From Mactra quadrangularis (Eukaryota > Mollusca > Bivalvia > Venerida > Mactridae): a stretch of DNA of 64,000 bases. Numbering within the stretch: the stretch's first letter is position 1; each line of letters begins with the position of its first letter. Of the stretch, positions 24,300-39,200 are shown piece by piece. Under the pieces are notes generated by a model. The model worked only from the letters and a program-made list of their open reading frames with translations, made no database searches and was not told the DNA's origin. The translations under genes and the position numbers were made by a program. The stretch spans positions 43,995,570 through 44,059,569 of the forward strand of contig CM046294.1 in assembly GCA_025267735.1 (NCBI GenBank). Direction: 5' to 3'.

Positions 24300-27117
24300 T
24301 CTTTTTTTTTATTTTTTCCTTTTACCTTTTTTACCATAAATGTTACGAAGTTTTCACTTGTTGAAACTTCTGTTTACCGTCAATTATCACACAAAGTGAA
24401 CATAAGCTTTCTTTAATGAAAAAAATTATATCAGCAAGTCATAAAAACTATCATGAAAAATACATATTCAACAAAGTATACAAAGAGAAAAAGAAAACAT
24501 TTTTTGAGGATCAAACGTTTATGTACACACACATATATATATATACATTTTATGAAACAAGCTTTAAGGAGAAAAAATGAAGTCAAATTAACATAAATGA
24601 CGATTTTTCTCAATTTTGAAACAATTTTTATATACAAACAAACTTTTATTCATTTAATGCAGAAGTGCTCAGTCTAAAACAAGCAACGCTTTCATTTTTG
24701 CATCATTTCATGTTGCTAGGAAACACTTTCATAATTCACCAGTAATACACATAAGCACATTCATACATTTGAAAATGAATTAAGAATTAACATGAGTAAC
24801 GGAGGAAGAAAGGAGGAAATCGTTCCCTCATTTCTAAAATGTGATAAAAATCTATCTAAATAAATTCCCCTGGCATTATTTGTATTGTATACAAGTTGCC
24901 ATGGTAACAAACCTACTGATTCTCAAACAATCAAAAATTATAATCAAGCCAGAAATAGCTTCAGTTTGTTTAAGTTTCGTCGTGTAATAAAATACAGGCA
25001 TGGAATTGTATGTGTTGCCATTAAAATCATGCACAATGTAACATTGCACAAGTTTGAATAAACACATCCAAACAAACGCCTTATTTTATTCCATAACAAA
25101 ACATGTAAAAATGAAAGCTATTTTAATACTAACATCACTAAATGTATCATTTGACAGTAACTTATATTTTCATCGTATAATAAATACATATTCATCTTGA
25201 ATCGCAAACATATAATTTGACTGTGTTAGAATACAATATAAATAACATTATTTCATACAAAACGAGCCATTATTGAAAACTTTCATCCCGAAAAAAATGC
25301 AGTTTACTTAGTAAAAATAGCACCACGGAATTTAACAAAAAATGTAAAAAAGATTTTTTCTAGCAATAAGCAAAACATTCATAAATTTTAAACATATTAT
25401 CCATACAAAGTACTTCAATCACAAATAATTTAGTTTATATACCAAAACCCATAACCTAAGCTTTATAACATCATTTAAGGCTAAAAATTTCAGACATGAA
25501 TTTCGCAGTCTAAAATTTTGTTCCAAGATCAGCAGTTGGAATCATCCAGTCTTAAGACTTTGAAGTTCTGAGTCCTAATGCATGAAATATTTAACATTAT
25601 TCAACTATATTTCTTACCATGTTTTCATTTCTGACATTGTTTTGTTTACACACTCTTGGAACAAATGCACAAAGCAACATGTCAAGTGTCTAAATAGTTT
25701 TCTTCATTATAGCTAAAAATATCTTTTAGTAAGGAACTATTCAAATTTTTATGTTTATGTCAGTTAGCCAGACTCGTAAAAATTTACAAAACTACAAATT
25801 CAGTATTAAGCAATCATTCTCCGACATCTAGACTTTTAAAAATGACATGTATGTTTATATGTATGAATATATCATTAAGAACCATGGCAAATCAGTAGAA
25901 AATAAATTACTATAGAGTACAACAATCAAACCTTTAAAAAAGTATGAGCATCGTATGAATGAAATGATTATATATTGCGACAAGGAGCAAGCCATGCTTG
26001 CATACATTAAACATAATCCCCATTTTTTGAAAAATAAATCAAAATAATCAAGTATGAAAAACAAGTAAAACTACAAGTTTAAGCAATACACGTACACACG
26101 TAATGGCGATTGGGTTGCGACATATTCTCACTTAATGTATCATTCAAGCTCATGTATTTACGCACAGCTTATACGTAAAAATTTTTTACGTGTGATATAT
26201 ATTTTCTCTATTTTTTTCACAGCCTAGTTTCACAACTTCAGATGAGAAAATAAATTATATATTGATATCATATCATTACAATGCATGTGTAATAAAAAAA
26301 ACCTAGTTTTTTAATGCAATAGCCTTTCATTATCATGACAAAAAAGCACTTTTTAATATGTCAACAAAATTGATAAATAAATAAACAACATATATATTAC
26401 AAAATAAGAAAAAAAACACATTTTTATTTCAAAAAAAGGGTTAAGACATATAATTGTGAAATTCTGCAGCAAGAATACAAATACATGTTTGAACAATACA
26501 AATTTTCAATCGAGATACATGTACAAGTATGTATATCAATTTTTTTCTAAAAATGACAAATACGCTTGAAAATAATAAAAATGGTTTAATTAATGTGTTT
26601 TTTGAAATTCTCAGCACAATAAGTAATAATTAATCATCATAGTTTGATTTATAAAACTTTTCAAAGCAAGTCAACATTTCCAACTTTTTTTATGCATTTA
26701 TATATATATTTGTAACATATTAATCTTTCACTAACTGAAGAATTTTCTTTTTAAAAACAACAAAATAAGTTTTTCATCTAAGAGTCAAACACTACAATTT
26801 TTAACTAGTATCTAGTATATAGTTTATATCACAAAGTTTAAGTCTCCGAACGTTTAAATTCCCATTTTTTAGCTTTCTTCCACAGTAAGAATCATCAGAG
26901 GCTAGAAGGTATCCAGACACTTGTATCCACAAAAATTTATAGAATATTTAACCAAGTGGATATTTTTAACACTTTTTCAACAAAGCTGCATGAAACCTTC
27001 GTACAAACGTACAAACCAAGGTGCTGACACCTAGATCATCATACATATACTATTTTCATTATTTTTCAACCCTTTTTCGACATTGTTTAATATATTTAAC
27101 CTAAGATGAAGTTATCC
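24300..27117 (-). other. probable eIF4G 3' UTR and downstream flank
   Basis: This very AT-rich stretch follows the eIF4G stop codon, has no recognisable coding exon and is strikingly poor in the SINEs and MITEs that fill the introns, which fits a long 3' UTR. AATAAA on the minus strand occurs at several places, for example 24645-24650 and 25085-25090. The actual cleavage site cannot be chosen from sequence alone. Confidence 0.4.
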
Positions 27118-27216
27118 TCAGCTGTCATCTTCGGCTTCTCGTAACCATGTATAAAATTGTACAGCCTGTTTTAAACATGAACCTTTACCCTCGGGTTCTT
27201 CCTCTGATTTCTCCCA
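27118..27216 (-). CDS. eIF4G: eIF4G terminal exon: end of W2 and stop codon
   Basis: The exon encodes [32 protein letters not shown] and a TGA stop at 27118-27120. F-x-x-W-L-R-E-A-E-x-x-S is the second aromatic/acidic box and the natural C-terminus of eIF4G. The acceptor is TTTTTCAG. Confidence 0.96.
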   Translation of the reverse strand, partial: WEKSEEEPEGKGSCLKQAVQFYTWLREAEDDS

Positions 27217-30200
27217 CTGAAAAATAAACAAAACAAGAAATGTAATGTGGAAACCACATTTAAGCCGGATTTAAAAACTTTAACACAAAAATTACAAAGG
27301 GAAATAATCCATAATAAAGGCAGGTATAGTTGTGGTTACTTTCTAATTCTGTTCATCACATGGTGTGTTATCATTGTATGAAGTTTCATAAAGATCTGAC
27401 AAAAAATGGCAGAAATATATGGTAAAGAAAAACTTCAACGCAATTGTAAACAACACTGGATGCCCGACTGACCGCCTAACCAGGTTTCACCTAACTATAA
27501 GCTGAATTTTTTCGTTGAAAAATCCTGCTAAAAAATTGAATTATTTTAGCAAAATGTTAAAACGTTTAAAAATATATGAAACATACAATTGAAGGGCAAA
27601 TAACTCAAACGTGTATGTAGAACTCTATGAAGGGGTTACATAGATTTGGTTCAGAACTCAAGTGGATGTGTTTTTTCGGCATTAAAATTTAATTTGAACC
27701 GGATGTATCAGTGTACAGGAACAAAGTTGATATATATATATGTGTACACAGAACAATAGGATTTAATCTGTGTTGCATCCTTTTCAGCATTTATATGTCA
27801 AATAACTTCGTTCCACATGAAACAGGTATCATAAAGCAGGTAGATTTACATTATAAAGTTTTCATAGTAAATTTGTACATAAAATATTTTACCTGGAAAA
27901 ATGCATCTTCAGAAATAATGTCTTCATCATATAAAGTTTCAAACATTCCTCTCAGTACACCTAAAATATACATTATAAATACATTAGTAAATATTTAGAT
28001 ATAACAAGTAAATCTGTGAGCTAATGCTCACTAGTGATACCCCCGCAAAAATCTAAAAATATGCGACAAACAGGAAGTAGATGAGCAAGGAGCATGAAAT
28101 CGCTTAACACCACATGGGACTATGGGATGAAGCAATATGCAAAGTATTAGGCTGCTGCATGTTATAGTTGCTGAGAAAACTGCGACGGAAATTTTGTAAC
28201 AGACGGACGGACGCACGGACAAGGGTAAAACAGTATACCCCCCTCTTCTTCGAAGCGGGGGTATAATTACAATATCAAAACCTGTGGTGACAATCTTGAG
28301 TCAGCTTTTTGTAGGCAAATCAATAGTGGAGAGTGTCATCTAACTATAAAATCAGGGTTCTGCAACTGGCCTTTTTTCTATACCAAATTTGAAATCACTC
28401 TTAAGCGATTCTACCTATCAGTTAGTGTAAATTCAAATCCAACCAAAATCAATGTAACACTTTGACCAATCAATATTATTTTTTTTCATTTATTCTACCC
28501 AATTAAAATCTGTTTAAAATTTCTTACGAACTCAAAATAGATTTTATATTCTAACTAATCAAAATGCATTATACCCTCATTCTATCTAATCAAAATTCGT
28601 TCAAACATAATCATCAACCAATCAAAATCAGTGTAACTTTACCAACAACCAATCAAAATCAGAGTAACTTTATCATCTACCTATCAAAATCAGTGTAACA
28701 TAATCAACAACCAATCAGAATTCATAGATCTTACCTGAGGGATGTTCTAATTGTACAATAAGTGCTTGTACTGCATAGAGAGCTTGTAATTCTGACTCGG
28801 CTCGATGATCTAAATATTTCTGTAATAAGTCATTTCTATTACTGAATTCTTTTGGTTCAAGCTTTTCTTTACCTTTTTCACCTGTGGTTGAAAAATAAGT
28901 ATAAAAAAATAGGACTAGAAATGAAATACAATTTCAACATGATCCTTTTTTGGTGGGTTTAACGTTTAGGTCCATATTTTTTAACACAAAATTTGAAATG
29001 ATTAAACACTGCCAAGAAAATACCATATAAACTGAAATTTCAACACCACTTAAAGAACTTACCCCTCTACGCTAAAATGATACAGGGTTGCACCAAAACA
29101 CCTTCAGTTCTGAATTAGGGACCCAAATAGGGGTCATGTTTCTGGTACAGATATAATGATGTACGGTTGACACTGAACTATGAATTGTTAACTGTATACA
29201 TTTCGAATCATTTGCAAGGAACTCCGAGCAATGACACTACGTAAATCAACGTCCGTCATAGATTTCACAAAATTTCACTTTTGCGTATTTTGATCATGGA
29301 GGCCGCCATTTTCCAAGGGCAGGTAATTCATCTTTGCAAATATAAATTCCTTTTAAATCTTTGCGACATCGACGCGCGATCTGTGATTAAAGTATACATA
29401 ATATCTTTCTATGTAATAAATAGTTTCCTTTCTAAAAATAATTATCACTACAAAAGTCAAAACAACTGCTGTATAACTGTTTATCCGAAACTGTGATTTG
29501 ACCGACATATAGTTCACTTCAATTTGATATTCATACGCATTATCAAAGTACGATTTAGGAAATTATTTTTAATTGTAAAATAATTAAGATATTAATTTGT
29601 TTTAAAAATCATTAAAGAGTAGAAACTATTATGTGATGAAAAGGAAAAACATCACTCAACTTTGAGAACTATTTCTAGCGCAATCATTTCCTGTTACAGA
29701 TATCCTTTGGTCAGAATGTCAACGCAGAGAATGCAGATGAAAATTTATGCTATTAATCTACTTTCTGTTGTCGCTTATGGAATGTATTTGAAGGAATCAA
29801 CCATTAACACGTTGTGCATGTGCTGTTTATGCCGATCAGGTAAGATGTTTTATCAAAATTTGCCTAAAGTTCATTGTTTTGATTGTGTTGGTAAGTATGT
29901 CATGCACGGGATTAAATGGCGATGTAAACAATTTAAAACGTATGGTGGTGTGCTACTGACACGAGGACATTATTAAGTTTATATATGGTTTTGTGCTGAT
30001 TTTTTCATCCAATTATATCAGAAATGAAAGATAGAAGGTTTGGTATTGCCTCAGGGTGGCATTCAGTTGTAAAAAAAAAAGTTTATAAGCCCAAAACATG
30101 CCTAGCGGTGAGGCGGTCAAAAGGACATAAACTCCTCTTGAAAATATACAGACAGAAAGCGTTGAAACGTGCAGTGCAGGTAGCTCAGGGCCCCAAAGAT

Positions 30201-33200
30201 AACTTTGAAGGTACTTCTTACCGAGTTTGGTGGAAAAAGGATTTGAAAATGATCATTTCCAAAGTTACAAGCACTAGTGTTAGTGGCTACAGATTTATAA
30301 ATATGAATTCTCTGAATGAACATTACAGTATTGTTGCTAAGCATATGTGTTCTTGTAGTGAAGCCAAGATATTAGCTGCCTCGGGTTCAGATCCAGTTTC
30401 AGTTCTTCAAGAAACCAACAATTTTGGCTTAGCAGTAACACTGAAGTCCAAATGCAACGGTTGTCAGGCAGTGTTCTCCATGTCCACTAGTCCGAGGATT
30501 AACATCGATGGAACCAATCATTACGATATGAATGTTAGAGCTGTTTGGGGATCCATGGTGTCTGGAAATGGGTCTGCTAATTTAAATGAAATGTTGGCTA
30601 CCATGGACTCCCCAGGCATGAACAGTAAAACATTTTCAAAAATTGAATCGGAGATTGGAAAATGGTGGCACTCTGCTCTGGAAATAGAGATGTTACTTGC
30701 TGGTGAGGAGGAGAGAAGGCTAGCAATTGAGTGTAATAGCTATCACCAAGATGTCCCAGCTATTACAGTCATAGTAGATGGTGGCTGGTCCAAGAGAACT
30801 CATAAACATTCATATAATGCTCCAGGAGGTGTTGGTATTATAATTGGACAAAAGACTGGCAAGATTCTCCACATAGGTGTAAGAAACAAGTATTGTAGTA
30901 TTTGTCGACAGGCTGAAACAAAAAATATTCTTCCCAAACAACATGAATGTTTCAAAAATTGGACAGAATCAAGCCAGTCTATGGAGAAAGATGTGATACT
31001 GGAAGGCTTCCTGTGTGCAGAAAAAAAGCATGGTCTAAGGTATACAAAGGTTGTTGCTGATGGTGATTCATCTGTGTTTGCGAGTATCCAGGAGCATGTT
31101 CCAGTGTGGGGAAAATATGTAGAGAAAATAGAGTGCAGTAACCACGTTTGCAAATGTTTAAGGTCTTCACTAGAAAAACTTGTGACTGAAAATGCAAACT
31201 ACAGGGGAAAACACAGACTCACAAAACAGATACGTATAAAAATTGTGAGTGCTGTCCGGTGTGCAATTAGATTGAGATCTGCCATAGATGATAAGAAAAA
31301 AGCTACTAAACTATTAAGACATGACATCATGAACTCAGTCCACCACATATTTGGGAACCATAGTCGTTGCACAGACTTTTGCAAAGCAAAAAAAGATGAT
31401 GTCGATATAGTAACATTGGATGATGAAGAGGTGCTGAATGATGATGGTTTAGAACATGTACTAAATGGACAGGTGTCATACTGGAGCGAAGGTACATCCT
31501 TACAACATCAAGAAGATGCTCGCAAAGCAACTGACTTAATTTACTCTGATCTTTCACAACAGATGCTGTCAGATGTATCACTACTACTAAGCAGAGTTGC
31601 CGCCAAAAGTGATCGCCTCATACAGAACACTACAACTAATCTTGCAGAATGCTGGATGCATGTTCGAAGTAAATTTGATGGCGGAAAAGTTACCAACCGT
31701 ACTCAGAGAGGGTCGTGGCATGCAAGATGCTATGGGGCTGCAGTTCGTCAAATAAAAGGGCCACAATGGTCACCCAAATTATGGACTCAAGTAACAGGCA
31801 CTCCTGCTGGAAGTAATTTTAAGAAAATTTATAGACAGCGGGCTTATGATCTACATAATTCAAAAATTAACATGAAAAGTAAACAACAACAACAAAATCG
31901 ATGGAAAAGGAGAATGACAACAAGTACTAAAAGTAATTCAAAGAAAGCTAGATTAGACTATGGCCCTGATGCAACAGATGTAGTTGCAGATGTATCAGCT
32001 CAGCAGCTTAATGTTCAAAAAACCAACTATGTGGATATGCACATAAACATCGATGAAGAGAAAATAAAGAACATAGAACAATCTACAACAGCTCAATCTC
32101 AATCTGGTTTATGGATAAGTGAAAGGAAAAAAAGAATAACAGCTTCAAATTTTGGGAAAATCATCAAAAGAAATACCAAACTAAAAGTTGAACCTCTTGT
32201 AAGGGAATTGCTTTATTCTTCATTCAAAGGGAACCGACACACATTGAAAGGCCTTCAAGAGGAAAGAACGACTATACAAGAGTATATCCTACATAAAGCA
32301 AGTGCAGATGGAGTGAATGTTACTGTACATCCAGTAGGATTGTGCATTTCCAGAGAAGACAAATTTTTGGCTGCAAGTCCTGATGGAATTGTAAGAGAAA
32401 ATGGCGAAGAAGGTATTTTAGAAGTCAAAAATTTGCTGCACAATAAACCAATTAGCTTGAGAGCAGCCACTAAATGTGAAAAAAACTTTTGCTTAGAGCT
32501 TGTAGATGAAAAAATTCAATTGAATATAAAACATCCGTACTACTTCCAGTGCCAGGGAGAAATGGGAGTGACTGGGCTTAAATGGTGCGATTTTGTTGTT
32601 AGAACAACAAATCCTTACCAAATACATGTTGAAAGGATTCTGTTTGACATTCATTTATGGAACAATTATATCAGAGTAAAGTTATTTCACTTCTACCATT
32701 CAGCTCTACTGCCAGAATTGGCTAACCAACGATATGGAAAATATCCTGGAATAAGAGAGCCAGGAAATTGGGTAGGTAAATGGTGAAGGATATATAAACA
32801 TGAACATCTGTCATTATGTGATTACTGTTGTTTAATTGATCTGGATATTCACTGCAAAAATACTGTACAGTAAACTCTAAAGAAATTAATTTGGTCCCAG
32901 CCATTTTTCTTCTTTATGCATAATGTTTTGGTTGTTTGAAACCATGAATATTCAAATAACCTGAACATTTTGCTCAGCCCCTTAGCATGTCAATCAATCA
33001 GTGTGTTACTGTATTTTGTAATACATGAGATACCATATTTGTTAACAGAATTTACTGTTAACATTTGCATTAAGAGACCATTTATTTGGTATTTTAAACT
33101 AATTTAATTGAAAATTATGATACCACTTCGATAGTTTCATTATTTGGTCTCATTACTCTACATGCTCTGTACTTCAATTAATATTTCTATTATAACCTTG

Positions 33201-36200
33201 ATTACTTTTATCTCAAACCTTACATGTATGAAAATCTGTGTTTGACATGGACTAGTGATTTATTTTTATTAGAGTTAACGCCATGTCAACGCAATTAAGG
33301 GTCATTTTTCTTCCAGTGCACCTAACCTAGCTTTCCTGGACCATTATCTACAACTAGTACTCACCTACCCTTCCACAAGGTCAGAAACTTCTCCATATTA
33401 TCTAATCAATGGAGGAAAATCGACATTATTGTCAAATTTCATTGACGGGTATAACTTCCCTGGTTGGGATTTGAACCTGCACCCCTTCAGGCACGAGATA
33501 CCATCTGTGCTATCCACCCAGGTTTTGGACAAGTGAAGTGTCCCCTTCAATTTCCCATTTGCTTTGTACACACTATGTTTTTTAACTTTACATAAACATT
33601 CAATGCTATACTTTAAAATTATTTCAGTTTGTGGATGATCCCTGTCTATGGCAGACAAACAGGAAAACAGCAGTGTTGAAAACAAATCCGAAGTTGCATC
33701 CATTGCCTATAAGGTATTCTTGTCAATATTTTCTTGTTTATCATGTATATAAACTTTATATTTGCTGATTTGGTCTATAACTTCCTGTGTTCAGATAATG
33801 AACTAAAATATAGTTTGATAACTACTGCTTTAATTTTAAGATCCACTTTTAGATATACATTTAAGAGCTATAATCATAGCATTCCTGGTCATAAAAGTCT
33901 GCAAACCTGTCTGTGTTAGTTACTATCATTGTGTTAATGATCTGTAATTGAAAAAATAACTTTCAATACCATCTGCATAATGAACTTACTTATTTAACAT
34001 AATAAACTATTTAAAAACGTAACACTTTCAGAAAAGAGGCACAGACAAGTATTTCTACAACATGTAACAGGAATGACAATGTGAACAAACTGTCACTATG
34101 TAAGAAAAGACAGAAAAGGTATTTATAATAATAAAAAAATTGTGCTTATTAGTTACAATTTTACTAAATTTAAATTATGTCTCCCAAGAAAAGATGGATG
34201 ACATTGATTTATTCACACCACTTAGCCTGTCTGTCTATTTTTGTGTGTCTGTCACAAAATGATGATAATACATCTCAAAATACAACAATTAATAAATATA
34301 TGCTTTCCTATTAATGTTTTCTTATAGTTAATGTCTTTTGTGCATATTCTTCTTAATTTAAGTGCAGAGAAAACTTGTGGACTCTTGCTTTTGTTAACAA
34401 ATGATTTCTATTGGATTTTAATGAATAAAACCTGAATTTCAAAGTGTTCTTCAATTTCAAATTTGAAAACAAAATATTTCAGAATAGATGCCCAGACTAG
34501 TAATTCTATAACATGCAGCAAGAATGACAGTGTGAGTGTGAACAGACTGAATAAACCTTCTCTATTGAAAGAAAGACTGGACAGGTATTAAAATAAAATA
34601 AGTAAAAATACATTTTGTTACGCTTTTACTTAATTGGTATTATAGTATATATTTTGCCCCAACACACAGATGTGGCAGATTTTTTCAAGTAATTTCATGA
34701 CCAAGCTGCATGAAGGAATTTCCTGTCCTAGAATTGAACTCACAACCCCTAGATCAGTAGACATTGCGCGACTGATTGAGCTTGCCCCGCCAGCACCTTT
34801 TCATGCTGTAAGTTCATCAGATTTTTATGGCCTGAATTAAAATGTTTTACTAGAATGTTTATATACATGTAAATAGATATAGAAAAGTAAAGAAGATGCT
34901 TGCCTATTGGATGATTAAATATTATGAAGTACAGACTGTTTTACTTAGATTGTACACATACACTTAGATAGATAATGTAATATGTTCAAGGTATGATAAT
35001 TTTAATGCACATTCTCTCACATTATCAATCGTTTTACCAATAAGGGTGATTTTGAAGTTGGTAATAATCTAGTACGTAAACATGCAAATGTATATTAGTA
35101 CATTGTATTGATTTCTTTTTAGAGATGGAAGACATACCCTTACAAATGTCGCCTCAATTGCCACACCACACTTAAATGAGAGTATTCAAGAAACCAGCTA
35201 TTCAAAGAAACTAGACACTTCTAATAAACCAAAACAAAACATGTAAGTAAAAATCACCATTTTACTGCATACAGTAAAACTTGGTTATAACATACTCGGT
35301 TTATAACATACACTCGGTTACAACATACCATTTTTTCTGGCTCATTCTTCATATTTTGTATGTAACATACTTAGTATGCTATATGGATATAACATACCTC
35401 GGTTATTACATTCCATTTTTCTTTGGCCCAGCGAGTATGTTATAAAGGGAGTTTTACTGTATATGAATATTACTTAAAATTTCTTTTGTTTGTTCCTTCA
35501 TCTGGATTTTCATTTCTGCCAAAAATCATATCCTAAATGGCATCGCTTTGTCACCTTACTTAATGACATTAATTATTCCATCACATGGTTTGATAGCCAT
35601 TTTTTGCCAGTCATTTTATAGTTTTGTCTTTTACTTATACCTAATATTTTAAGATAGTGCATTCATAAAACTCACAAAATATTTTTCTAGTTAATTTACA
35701 GTTAACTTCACTTATGATGAACACATCTTCACCAGCAGAAGCTAATATTGTTGGTGGAATCCAAACTTTGCTATGTACAAATAATCAATAAGTTCCTTGA
35801 AAAACAAATGCAAGAAACATTGATTTGGAAAGTTTTCATTATATCCAGGTGTAGGTTATATCAAGGTTATATCCAAGTCAAGCTTAATATATTCACAATG
35901 GTTTCATAAGCAACACTACTTGTCTATGACTATTAAAGAACAGAAATTTACACAATGTGCACACTAGTTGGTAATGTAAACATTTCATAAAGTTTAGTGT
36001 ATTTTATTCTGGTTGAAATGCATCATGTTTATCACAGATAAAAAGCATTTTGCTGTATGTTGAATACTTCTAAATTATATTAATTAATTACTTGCTATTA
36101 GCATATAGAATCTTCATTTATTTTCAAATTATATAGCTGCAGTTGATTTGGTATAGATGTGCTGATTGTACACATACATTATATTAAATGGATAAAAAAA

Positions 36201-39200
36201 TCTTGTTGTTTGTATTTCAGTACTACTAAGGACATTAACAACAATGATGCTGCGAATTCAACAGAATGTAAAAGCAGAGAAAGATCAAAGAAAAATAGGT
36301 ATGCACTTATTCACTCTGACTTATTTCATATCTGCTATGTAAATGGTTAATTTTCATAATTTTGACATGTACTGGAAGTTGCAAAAATGTACCCTTTCTG
36401 TTACAGCATGGAGTGACATTTTACCCACTTTTTATCACATACTCACTGTTAAAAACCTCTATTTTTAGATTAAAAGTAAAGTAATTAACTTTTGAAATAC
36501 ACTTAAAACTTGGTATATATTTATTTATAAGTATGCTTAAGTACATGTGTCGTTTCAAAACTTTATTTTATGTCTGAAAATCTATGATATTTACATCTGA
36601 AGTCACTGTATCTTCAATGTAAAACTACCTCTTCATACCTTACTTAAAGTTAACATGCTTCACAAAAATGCACTTCTCTGGTTGGTCATTTTATCATCAG
36701 AAGCCCTATGGCATGAATGAAAATTAATGAAATGTCCTGCTATTAGATATACATTGTTAGTGAGAAAATGGAAAATGTACCGGAAGTCAGTTGCTTTGAT
36801 AACACTGAAGTCACATTTTTTCTCCACAAACTGTTAAAATTTTCCACATTGATAAATGTAGGTTGAATTTTAAACTGGATCATTTGACAAAATAAATTTA
36901 GAGGCTTTGTTTAATCTCATTTTCATTTGTGGAAGCTATTTTCAAAATATTCTTGGATGTATTATGTAATGTATAAGTTTTAGGTTTAACTTTAACCAGA
37001 CCTTTTGTGACAATATAGTAATGATGATTAATGTTATTGGGTTTAATGAAATAATGGACATTGTTTTTCTGTAGGAGAAGTGTGCGGAGAAAATTTCTTG
37101 CACGGACCATCAAACATCAATGGAAAACTGACAAGGGAAAAAATAAGTGGTACGAGGGATATGTGCAGTCATTATTATCAGGACAGGATGGTGAAGATTC
37201 TGCCAAATATTTAATTCAATACAGCAATTATTCTGAACTGTATGAAGTTGAAGGTCTTGTTGAAGACTATGAAAAGGGACTGTTGAAATTTGTGGATTTG
37301 TAATGATGTAATACAATAGACACTTGTGTTTACATAAAACTGTGATCATTTATTGATTAGTATTATTTCCTGTTTATGTGTTAATTCTGATGAATCAGTG
37401 CAGGGAAGTGAATTAAACAAATTTTGTTACATAACTTGACACATGAAATATGTTTTTGGGCTTAAATATTGAATTTTTGAGTAAGATTTTCAATAGAAAA
37501 TTATTCATAAAATTCATGTTGATGGTTTGCACAATTTGCATTATTTATATTATAGAGTATTTCTCTTTTCAAATGAATAGTTATGATGTATTTTGAATGT
37601 TTTATTGAATCTACTACTGATTTGTAAAATTTGCATATTTAAATAATTCTGGTATGATGTAAGGGAAAATGTGCTTGTGTATGTGACATTTTTATTTTAT
37701 TTTTGAATCACAATCCTAAGCATTTGATTTATATTACTGTAAAATGTTGTATATCTATATAGGGCACACTAGTAGTTTTAATTTTAACATCTAAGGGCAC
37801 TGCTTTAAAATTTTCATACAAAGAAGGATACAGACCTATATTCATACCAGTATATCTGTAGTAAATGAATGGTTGAATTGAATCATCATACAAATGTAAT
37901 ATAGAAACAATTTTTCTAACTCCTATTATGCTCTTTGCTAACTCTGAATTGTATTTTATAGCAATCCTGTACCCTTTTGTGTCAAGATCATATGCTTAAA
38001 CTTTTTATATAAGTTATTCATTTTTACACGTATGTAACAGTAAGTCTGACACTTTCTTAGACTCAAGCGTTATTTTTTCCCAAAGTGATGGTATTTTTGG
38101 ACATGCAACTCTATAAACTCTATATGTTATCAATTGATACTAATGTCTAACATGATTTTCAAAGATTATTAGATAATTTAGAAAACTATAAAACAAGATT
38201 ATATGGTTGTATTATACAAAAGGTTCTGTCATAGTCAAGAAATCTGTCTGTAGGACACATAAGCTCATGGTCAGTTCATGTGATTGCTCCGTGTATCTCT
38301 TCAAAAAAAGGCTGTAACCTCTTGGGAGAGAAAGTATTTTTTTAATTTCTGTGTAAGAAATAATATACATCTCAAACAGTGATTTTATCAAGAAATAAAT
38401 CACTGTTATGAGTTTAGATACTAAGTAATTGCACAGAAGTGTTTTTGCTTTACAATATACATGTACATGCCAAAATCAAAATTAGATGTATTGTCAAAAA
38501 TTAAGTCTTAGGTCAGATCATAAAGAATGCTCACAATTGAGACTCCCTCTTATTATGAATTTTTACCTTTCATATATTTTTTATATTATGTAGTTAATGT
38601 TTGAAGCTTTGTTATGTGTACTCAAAAACCACCTGGTATGTGATCAAAAGCTATGTCATTAGGTCTTATCATAGACTTAGTTTACACTGTAGATGCTAAA
38701 TATTCCCTCTCATCATTTTAACTGTGTCAAAATTTACCCACCTTTGAAATCAAGGTTAAAACCAAGACACTATCATATACTGATGAACGTGAGATGATGT
38801 CTTGGGAAACTTTGTGTACAGTGTAGAATTCATTTTTAGAAAACATTAAATGTTTATACTTGTTGGTAAACAAACATACAAGTTTTTCTTATGCGAGTGA
38901 TATAATGTTTTCTGGGCTCTCTTCATTGTAAAAATGTCAGTTCATTAATTCTAGAATCGGTGGAGTACTATGTTATTAATTTTGCAATAAATGCTAGTAA
39001 AAAAAGCTAAATGGAATAATCACAAGGAGTGTCATAAGATGTCATATTTTTCTTATTTTTGCCACTGACTGTCTTAGTCTTGGCTCTACTTTTTATGTTT
39101 AATCTAGATACACTTGACTTTGGAAATTTTTGAGTAAAGACTCAATTGTATGAAATTTGGATATGTACCATATAACAAAACTGAAGTTATATCTATATCT

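Noticed and set aside
29840..29976. Read-through of the candidate first transposase exon (104-codon frame)
   Set aside because: A good donor at 29840 with a phase-matched acceptor at 30021 explains the exon better; the read-through peptide matches nothing.
30117..32470. Minus-strand ORFs opposite the transposase exon
   Set aside because: They are antisense shadows of a strongly coding plus-strand exon.
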